From: an uncultured bacterium
GTDB taxonomy: Bacteria > Bacteroidota > Bacteroidia > Bacteroidales > Muribaculaceae
Assembly (NCBI GenBank): GCA_946184715.1
Contig: CAMHGU010000130.1
Location: forward strand, 1-6,428
Reading direction: 5' to 3'
DNA: 6,428 nt
The first letter of the stretch is position 1. Each line of letters opens with the position of its first letter. Positions 1 to 6,428 of this stretch are shown here, piece by piece. The notes below the pieces were generated by a model, which ran no database searches, had not been told where the DNA came from, and was given only the letters and a program-made list of their open reading frames with translations. The translations under genes and the position numbers were made by a program.

Positions 1-35
1 GGCTTGCGCCGCTGCGTATAAACGGCTGATAGCCA

Positions 36-65
36 TTGTAATACACTAAAATTAATATACATTAG
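36..65 (+). promoter_or_regulatory. Weak candidate Bacteroidota promoter before ftsK
   Basis: A TTG at 36-38 is followed after 19 bases by TACATTAG at 58-65. This matches the Bacteroidota -7 consensus TAnnTTTG at all fixed positions but one. The surrounding 72 bases are clearly richer in A and T than the coding sequence. The -7 element ends only 7 bases before the ATG at 73, so transcription would begin almost at the start codon. Either the message is nearly leaderless, or translation starts further in (ATG at 100 or 142), or this is not the real promoter. The match is imperfect and could be chance. Confidence 0.25.
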
Positions 66-72
66 CGACGAT

Positions 73-2550
73 ATGAGTCAAGAGATATACGATCCTGATA
101 TGATCGACCGGCCGGCCGCGAGCGACACGGCTTATAAAGGTATGGGCCCCGACCCCTACGCCGAGAAGAGTGAGCCGGCGGCGCCTCCGGCAAAGCCCGA
201 CGGGGTGCTGAAACGGATGTGGCGCGCGCTGCGCGGGTCGCATCTGCGTATGCTCTTCGGAGCCGCGCTGGGGCTGTTCGGGCTTTACACGGGCTGGTGC
301 TTAGTGTCGTTTTTAAGCAACGGCGCTGCCGACCAGAGCGTGGTGCTCAACAACGCGGCGGCCGAGGTGGCACGGGCCGAGACCGCAATGATAAAGAACA
401 CGGGCGGCTCGCTGGGCGCGACCTGGGCCAATATGCTGTTTAATCAAGGCGTGGGCCTGGCCTCGTTTCTGCTGCCGCTATGGATGATACTGATAGGCCT
501 CGGGCTTGTGGGGGTGAGGAAGATAAAGTTTTTCGCCACCACGTTCACGTGCCTGCTGCTGGCCATTGCCGTAGCGTTGCCGCTGGGCTACGTGTCGTTG
601 GGTTCGTCGTCGCATATGCTCTTGGGCGGCAACTACGGGAAGTACGTGACGATGTTCCTGCGCAACTTCGTGGGCGATATGGGCACGATACTGATTTATG
701 CGCTGGTGATTTTCGCGCTGATACTGCTGTGGTACCAGACGATAGTGAAGGCCCTGCGCCGCGCGCGTAAGTTGCTCAAGCGCCGTCCGGCCAACCCCGT
801 CGATGACCACTCCGATGCACTTACCGAGGGACAGGCGAGCGGTTTCAGCGACGATGGCACCGACGTGTCATCGCCCGTGACTGAGATGCCGCTCGACACC
901 ACCACCGAGCCTATTGAGATGCAACCGGCCGACGCGGCCGCCGACGACGACAAGCCGGCGCGCCGACCCCGCGAGCGCAAGCCCAAGGACGAGGTTACCA
1001 GCGAGATACGTGAGGCCGACAGCGTGGAGAAAGCCGACCGCATCACGGTGCAGCCCTACGACCCCACCGGCGACCTCCCCGACTACAAATTCCCGAAGCC
1101 CTCGCTGATGAACGAGGTGCCGCCGCGCCGCATCACCACCGACCGCGCCGAGCAGGAGAGCAACAAGCAGCGCATCATTGCCACCCTGCGCAACTACGAC
1201 ATTGAAATCAAGCACATCGAGGCTACGGTAGGCCCCACGGTCACCCTCTTTGAGATTGTGCCCGCCGCCGGTGTGCGCATCAGCAAAATTAAGAACCTCG
1301 AGGACGACATAGCCCTGAGCCTTGCCGCTCTCGGCATCCGCATCATCGCGCCTATCCCCGGCAAGGGCACCATAGGCATCGAGGTACCAAATCGCAACCC
1401 CGAGATAGTGCCGATGCGAATGGTGATAGAATCGAAAGAGTACCAGGACACCAAGTGCGAGCTGCCCATAGCGATGGGTTGCACCATTTCCAATAAGGTG
1501 TTTGTGAAAGACCTCGCCAAGATGCCCCACCTGCTCGTGGCCGGCGCCACCGGTCAAGGTAAGTCGGTGGGTCTCAACGCCATCATCACCTCGCTGCTCT
1601 ATAAGAAGCACCCCGCCGAGCTGAAATTTGTGCTCGTCGATCCCAAGATGGTGGAGTTCAGCCTCTATTCCAAGCTCGAGCGCCACTATATGGCCGAGCT
1701 TCCCGACCAGGAAGAGCCCATTATCACCGAGGCCGACAAGGTGCAGAACACCCTCAACTCGCTCACCATCGAGATGGACAACCGCTATATGCTGCTCAAA
1801 GACGCCCAGGTGCGCAGCATCAAGGAGTACAATGCCAAGTTTATCAACAGGCAGCTGTCGCCGGCCGACGGCCACCGCTATCTGCCTTATATCGTGGTGA
1901 TTATCGACGAGTTCTCCGACCTCATAATGCAGGCCGGCAAGAACATTGAGATGCCTATAGCGCGCATCGCGCAGAAGGCGCGCGCCGTGGGTATGCACAT
2001 GATTATCGCCACCCAGCGCCCCACCACCACGGTGATTACCGGTAACATCAAGGCCAACTTCCCCGGCCGCGTGGCGTTCCGCGTGTCGCAGATGATCGAC
2101 AGCAAGACCATCCTCGACTGCAGCGGTGCGCAGCACCTGATAGGCCGCGGCGATATGCTCTTCCTCGACGGAGGCAAGATGGAGCGCGTGCAGTGCGCCT
2201 TTATCGACACGCCCGAGGTGGAGCGGATATGCGAGTACATCTACAGCCAGCCCGGCTACGCCCACCCGTATGAGCTGCCCGAATTTGTAGGCGACATAGA
2301 AGAGGGCAGCGCGGCCGCCGAGAACCTTGCCGACCGCGACCCGCTCTTCGAGGAGGCCGCCCGCTTCATCATCCAGGGCGACACCGCCTCGACCAGCTCG
2401 CTGCAGCGGCGCTACTCCATAGGCTACAACCGCGCCGGCAAGATAATGGACCAGATGGAGGCCGCCGGTGTGGTAGGCCCCGCCCTCGGCGGCAAGCCCC
2501 GCAAGGTGCTTCTCGACATCGTAGGCCTCGAGCAGATACTCGGCTCGTAA
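73..2550 (+). CDS. ftsK: DNA translocase FtsK (FtsK/SpoIIIE family)
   Basis: This is the septum-anchored, ATP-driven double-stranded DNA pump that clears and aligns the chromosome terminus during division. In the 825-residue product, four hydrophobic helices at about 58-82, 124-148, 152-175 and 203-223 form the membrane anchor. A charged, proline-rich linker of low complexity runs from about 230 to 335. The motor follows: the alpha domain from about 337 (DYKFPKPSLM), Walker A GATGQGKS at 491-498, Walker B YIVVIIDE at 606-613, and the family motif TQRP at 647-650 leading into NIKANFPGR (658-666). The C-terminal gamma winged helix, which reads orienting sequences on DNA, is at about 757-825 and includes RRYSIGYNRAG (779-789). 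All parts are intact. The linker is short compared with Escherichia coli FtsK, as is usual in this phylum. There is no clear ribosome binding site; ATG at 73 is the longest start, and 100 or 142 are alternatives upstream of the first helix. It is first in a four-gene cluster. Confidence 0.97.
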   Translation: MSQEIYDPDMIDRPAASDTAYKGMGPDPYAEKSEPAAPPAKPDGVLKRMWRALRGSHLRMLFGAALGLFGLYTGWCLVSFLSNGAADQSVVLNNAAAEVARAETAMIKNTGGSLGATWANMLFNQGVGLASFLLPLWMILIGLGLVGVRKIKFFATTFTCLLLAIAVALPLGYVSLGSSSHMLLGGNYGKYVTMFLRNFVGDMGTILIYALVIFALILLWYQTIVKALRRARKLLKRRPANPVDDHSDALTEGQASGFSDDGTDVSSPVTEMPLDTTTEPIEMQPADAAADDDKPARRPRERKPKDEVTSEIREADSVEKADRITVQPYDPTGDLPDYKFPKPSLMNEVPPRRITTDRAEQESNKQRIIATLRNYDIEIKHIEATVGPTVTLFEIVPAAGVRISKIKNLEDDIALSLAALGIRIIAPIPGKGTIGIEVPNRNPEIVPMRMVIESKEYQDTKCELPIAMGCTISNKVFVKDLAKMPHLLVAGATGQGKSVGLNAIITSLLYKKHPAELKFVLVDPKMVEFSLYSKLERHYMAELPDQEEPIITEADKVQNTLNSLTIEMDNRYMLLKDAQVRSIKEYNAKFINRQLSPADGHRYLPYIVVIIDEFSDLIMQAGKNIEMPIARIAQKARAVGMHMIIATQRPTTTVITGNIKANFPGRVAFRVSQMIDSKTILDCSGAQHLIGRGDMLFLDGGKMERVQCAFIDTPEVERICEYIYSQPGYAHPYELPEFVGDIEEGSAAAENLADRDPLFEEAARFIIQGDTASTSSLQRRYSIGYNRAGKIMDQMEAAGVVGPALGGKPRKVLLDIVGLEQILGS

Positions 2551-2577
2551 ACCTTAGCCCTCACCACCCGTCAAATA

Positions 2578-3192
2578 ATGCGAATGATGAAACGAATATC
2601 ACTACCAATCGCGATAATGCTGCTGCTCAGCCTGAGCGCCGCCGCCGAGACCGCCGACCAAATCGTTGGCAAGGTGCTCGGCGCCCTCAATACCGGCAGC
2701 GTCACCGCCCGTGTGGCCATCACCGGCGGCGGCACCTCCACCTCCGGCACCATAGTGCTGCAGGGACGGTGCTTCAAAATCAACACTACGGCCGTGAAAG
2801 CTTGGTACGACGGCACCACCCTCTGGAGCTTCTCGCCGGCCACCGACGAGGTCAACGTCACCGAGCCTACGGCCGATGAGCTGCTCACCATCAGCCCCTA
2901 CGCTATGGTGACCGCCTATCGCGGTGCTTTCACCGCCACGATAGCCTCGCGCAAAGGCTCCACGACCACCCTGCGCTTCACCCCCAAGAAGCGCTCAGGC
3001 ATCAAAGAGGTGACGGCCACCGTAAGCACGCCCGGCTATCGCATCACCCGCGTGGTAATCACGATGACCAACGGCACGGCCTATACCACCACCATCAGCG
3101 GCTACACCACCGGCAAGGCCTATGCCGCCTCCACCTTCCGGTTCAGCCCCGGCGAGGTGCCCAAGGGCACACCCGTCAACGACCTGCGCTGA
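2578..3192 (+). CDS. lolA: LolA-like outer-membrane lipoprotein carrier protein
   Basis: This is probably a periplasmic chaperone that takes lipoproteins released from the inner membrane and carries them to the outer membrane. The 204-residue protein starts with a short basic segment and a hydrophobic stretch (residues 7-19) ending in SAAA, a plausible signal peptidase I site between A23 and E24. There is no lipobox cysteine, so the mature protein should be soluble. Seen after it are the LolA-type pattern ADQIVGKVLGAL near the mature N-terminus, WYDGTTLW (76-83), DEVNVTEPT (90-98), SPYAM (106-110) and the C-terminal PVNDLR, which resemble Bacteroidales LolA-like proteins as I know them. Threonine is unusually common (36 of 204). 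C65 is the only cysteine. Three starts are possible (2578, 2584, 2587); the two inner ones give an ordinary MMKR or MKR signal peptide, and none has a ribosome binding site. It lies 27 bases after ftsK. Function comes from the family only, and strict orthology to E. coli LolA is not shown. Confidence 0.85.
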   Translation: MRMMKRISLPIAIMLLLSLSAAAETADQIVGKVLGALNTGSVTARVAITGGGTSTSGTIVLQGRCFKINTTAVKAWYDGTTLWSFSPATDEVNVTEPTADELLTISPYAMVTAYRGAFTATIASRKGSTTTLRFTPKKRSGIKEVTATVSTPGYRITRVVITMTNGTAYTTTISGYTTGKAYAASTFRFSPGEVPKGTPVNDLR

Positions 3193-3229
3193 CCCCTCCC
3201 CATTTCGCTAATCGACAAAACCTAACTAT

Positions 3230-4180
3230 ATGGCAACAGAACATATCAAAACGCTAATCATAGGCTCGGGCCCGGCAGGCTACACCGCCGGCATCTACGC
3301 CTCGCGCTCGGGTATCAGCCCGGTAATCTACGAGGGTCTGCAGCCCGGCGGCCAGCTGACCACCACTACCGACATCGACAACTTCCCCGGCTACCCCGAG
3401 GGCATCAACGGCTTCGAGATGATGGCCCAGCTGCGGCAGCAGGCTGAGCGCTTCGGCACCGAGGTGCGCAGCGGCTACGTCACCGCGGCCGATTTCGGCA
3501 CGCGCCCCTTCCGCCTTACCATCGACGGCGCCACCGAGGTGACGGCCGATGCCGTAATCGTGGCCACCGGCGCCAGCGCCAAATATCTCGGCTTGCCCGA
3601 TGAGCAGAAATATGCCGGCCAGGGAGTATCAGCCTGCGCCACCTGCGACGGTTTCTTCTATCGCAAGAAGACCGTGGCAGTGGTGGGCGGCGGCGACACA
3701 GCCTGCGAAGAGGCTTCCTACCTTGCCAACCTCGCCAACAAGGTCTATATGATAGTGCGCAAGGATTATCTGCGCGCCACCGAGGCGATGCGCAAGCGCG
3801 TGGAGGAGAACCCGAAGATTGAGATTCTCTTCAACACCAACACCGTGGGGCTCTTCGGCGACAACGGCGTGGAGGGCGCCCACCTGGTGCGCCACCGCGG
3901 CACCGACCGCGAAGAGGCGTTCGATATCGCCATCGACGGCTTTTTCCTCGCCATAGGCCACAAGCCCAATACCGACGTGGTGGCAGCTGCCGGAGTAGTT
4001 ACCGACGAGGCCGGCTATATCCGCGTCGACGACCCTCACACGACCACCAACATCGAGGGCGTCTTTGCCGCCGGCGACTGCGCCGACCCCAATTATCGTC
4101 AGGCCATCAACGCCGCCGCGATGGGATGCCGCGCTGCCATCGATGCCGACCATTATCTGGCTGCTCATAATCTGAAGTGA
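3230..4180 (+). CDS. trxB: Thioredoxin-disulfide reductase TrxB
   Basis: This cytoplasmic FAD enzyme passes electrons from NADPH to thioredoxin and so keeps ribonucleotide reductase and peroxidases supplied with reduced thiols. At 316 residues it has the normal low-molecular-weight bacterial length. Seen in order are the FAD-binding glycine motif GSGPAG (12-17), the flavin-contact segment GGQLTTTTDIDNFPG (40-54), the redox-active pair C136-A-T-C139, the NADPH-binding GGGDTACEEA (153-162), the 2'-phosphate-binding region VRKDYLRA (176-183, corresponding to the HRRxxxR motif of other TrxB proteins), and the second FAD motif GVFAAGDC (277-284). The domain order FAD, NADPH with CxxC, FAD is complete, so it should be active. 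The basic residues at 177, 178 and 182 favour NADPH over NADH. It starts 37 bases after the LolA-like gene, and only one base separates its TGA stop from the ATG of the next gene. Confidence 0.97.
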   Translation: MATEHIKTLIIGSGPAGYTAGIYASRSGISPVIYEGLQPGGQLTTTTDIDNFPGYPEGINGFEMMAQLRQQAERFGTEVRSGYVTAADFGTRPFRLTIDGATEVTADAVIVATGASAKYLGLPDEQKYAGQGVSACATCDGFFYRKKTVAVVGGGDTACEEASYLANLANKVYMIVRKDYLRATEAMRKRVEENPKIEILFNTNTVGLFGDNGVEGAHLVRHRGTDREEAFDIAIDGFFLAIGHKPNTDVVAAAGVVTDEAGYIRVDDPHTTTNIEGVFAAGDCADPNYRQAINAAAMGCRAAIDADHYLAAHNLK

Positions 4181-4181
4181 G

Positions 4182-4475
4182 ATGGTAAGGCACGTGGTAA
4201 TGTTCAGGCTGGAAGGCTCGCCCGAGGAGGTGAGCTCGGCCGCCCGGCAGTTTAAGGAGGCTCTGGAGGCCTTGCCGGCAGTGATTGATGAGCTTGAGGC
4301 GATGGAGGTGGGCATCAACGCCAACCCCGCGGAGCAGTGGCACGTGGTGCTTACGGCCACGCTGCCCGATATGGCCGCTGTGGCCACCTATGCGGCCCAT
4401 CCGGCCCACGTGGCATGCACCCGCCTCATCGCCGGAGTGAAGCGCGCCCGCGCTTGCGTCGATTACGAGCTATAG
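4182..4475 (+). CDS. Dabb family (stress-responsive alpha/beta-barrel) protein
   Basis: This is a 97-residue protein of the dimeric alpha/beta-barrel (Dabb) fold. The family includes plant stress-induced proteins and many bacterial members without a known reaction, so no substrate is assigned. The opening MVRHVVMFRL matches the family's first strand with its conserved histidine (H4). EALEALPAVIDELEAMEVGIN (27-46) gives the first helix and second strand, WHVVLTATL (53-61) the third strand, and AAHPAHVAC (71-79) carries the family HPxHV motif before the last helix. VDYEL closes the protein. C79 and C92 are its only cysteines. The start lies one base after the trxB stop, which suggests the two are translated together, although no link in function follows. 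It is the last gene of the + strand cluster. Confidence 0.9.
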   Translation: MVRHVVMFRLEGSPEEVSSAARQFKEALEALPAVIDELEAMEVGINANPAEQWHVVLTATLPDMAAVATYAAHPAHVACTRLIAGVKRARACVDYEL

Positions 4476-4507
4476 CAGCCCGGTATGGTGTCTGGGCTAC
4501 TGAGAGC

Positions 4508-4523
4508 TCTGAGATATCTCAGA
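4508..4523. repeat. 16-base perfect palindrome TCTGAGATATCTCAGA
   Basis: TCTGAGATATCTCAGA reads the same on both strands. As RNA it forms a 6-pair stem with an ATAT loop in either direction, so it could help end transcription or protect the message end for both convergent units. It could also be a binding site for a dimeric protein. It overlaps a second, 8-base palindrome, AGAGCTCT, at 4503-4510. Confidence 0.6.
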
Positions 4524-4525
4524 AA

Positions 4526-4567
4526 CTAAGTCTTCTAAGATTCAGTCCTTTAGTCCTTTAAGTCAGT
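4526..4567. repeat. Short tandem repeat AGTCCTTT with degenerate copies
   Basis: Two exact copies of AGTCCTTT stand side by side at 4544-4551 and 4552-4559. Looser copies flank them: CTAAGTCTT at 4526-4534, CTAAGATTC at 4535-4543 and AAGTCAG from 4560. The block is much richer in A and T than the genes on either side. It may be slippage-derived filler; no role can be read from it. Confidence 0.45.
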
Positions 4568-4589
4568 AGAAATTAATGTCGGGCTGGGG

Positions 4590-6371
<1,782 letters not shown>

Positions 6372-6388
6372 AGCGCTATTCAATGGTG

Positions 6389-6419
6389 CAAAGTTAATCA
6401 ATCGCCGCCACATAGGCAA
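6389..6419 (-). promoter_or_regulatory. Bacteroidota-type promoter of the ABC-F gene
   Basis: Read on the - strand, TTG (6419-6417) is followed after 20 bases by TAACTTTG (6396-6389). This is an exact match to the -7 consensus TAnnTTTG used by the primary sigma factor of Bacteroidota, with a normal distance to the -33 element. Seventeen bases separate the -7 element from the chosen ATG, so the message leader would be only about 10-14 bases and has no Shine-Dalgarno sequence. The site also settles which start codon the gene uses. Confidence 0.75.
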
Positions 6420-6428
6420 CCGCCCTGG

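Larger units (their letters stand above)
73..4475 (+). other. Probable operon ftsK - lolA-like - trxB - Dabb
   Basis: Four genes follow one another on the same strand with gaps of 27, 37 and 1 bases. I see no hairpin terminator and no good Bacteroidota promoter in the gaps. Base composition and codon use look the same throughout. From memory, and unchecked, ftsK, the LolA-like gene and trxB also sit together in other Bacteroidales, which would make this an old, inherited arrangement. That the four genes are transcribed together is inferred from spacing only. Confidence 0.7.
4476..4586 (+). terminator. Nested inverted repeats between convergent genes, possible terminator
   Basis: Three inverted repeats lie inside one another in the gap between the Dabb gene and the convergent ABC-F gene. 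The outer pair, CAGCCCGGTAT (4476-4486) with ATGTCGGGCTG (4576-4586), can form 11 base pairs, two of them G-U. The middle pair is CTACTGA (4497-4503) with TCAGTAG (4563-4569), 7 perfect pairs. The inner one is the hairpin at 4508-4523. The G-U pairs work only in RNA copied from the + strand, so the fold favours the end of the ftsK operon message. No run of T follows, so it is not a textbook intrinsic terminator. Seven-base inverted repeats are expected fairly often by chance in a gap this size; the nesting is what makes this one notable. Confidence 0.4.

Noticed and set aside
2..49. Possible 3' end of an upstream gene (open until TAA at 47-49)
   Set aside because: Only 15 codons are visible and other frames also close early, so there is no basis to choose a frame or a product.
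860..1080. Possible low-complexity repeat or foreign insert in ftsK
   Set aside because: This is the normal, fast-evolving charged and proline-rich FtsK linker; reading frame and base composition continue unchanged.
868..2265. 465-codon open frame on the - strand inside ftsK
   Set aside because: It lies fully antisense to the conserved FtsK motor; its product is rich in histidine, glycine, valine and leucine, as expected from the reverse of GC-biased codons, and shows no known motif.
3629..4387. 252-codon open frame on the - strand across trxB and the Dabb gene
   Set aside because: It is antisense to two well-recognised genes, crosses their boundary, and has no domain pattern or promoter.
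4476..4589. tRNA, small open frame or CRISPR repeat in the convergent gap
   Set aside because: There is no cloverleaf with a T-loop pattern, no open frame of useful length with family likeness, and the repeats are too short and lack spacers.
6372..6419. N-terminal extension of the ABC-F protein from the ATG read at 6419
   Set aside because: It would place the promoter inside the coding region, and the added 16 residues precede the usual ABC-F opening (MASIHLQVDNLTKSFG).

Overview
The window is ordinary chromosomal sequence from a GC-rich member of the Bacteroidota, most likely the order Bacteroidales (a Muribaculaceae- or Rikenellaceae-like gut lineage would fit). Four things support this: the protein sequences, the lack of convincing Shine-Dalgarno sequences before the genes, a good Bacteroidota-type promoter (TTG-N20-TAACTTTG) before the ABC-F gene, and the Bacteroidales-like end of the LolA-like protein (…DLR). 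The family-level placement is inference; the phylum-level placement is well supported.

Layout: positions 1-72 are an AT-richer leader. From 73 to 4475 four genes run on the + strand with gaps of 27, 37 and 1 bases, and they probably form one operon. In order they are the DNA translocase FtsK (73-2550), a LolA-like periplasmic lipoprotein chaperone (2578-3192), thioredoxin reductase TrxB (3230-4180) and a small Dabb-fold protein (4182-4475). A 114-base AT-richer gap (4476-4589) follows. It holds three inverted repeats nested inside one another and a short tandem repeat, and lies where the two transcription units converge. On the - strand, 6371-4590 encodes a two-domain ABC-F ATPase of the Uup type, with its own promoter at the right-hand edge.

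Functionally, the + strand cluster joins chromosome-terminus segregation at the septum (FtsK), delivery of lipoproteins to the outer membrane (LolA-like), cytoplasmic thiol redox balance (TrxB) and a small protein of unknown role (Dabb). These do not form one biochemical pathway; the grouping looks like a housekeeping operon for growth and the cell envelope. The ABC-F protein is a separate, ribosome-associated housekeeping gene.

I see no mobile element, CRISPR array, tRNA, rRNA, toxin-antitoxin pair or defence system, and no convincing sign of an undescribed system. The items most worth a second look are the nested fold in the convergent gap, the very threonine-rich LolA-like protein, and the tight trxB-Dabb pair.
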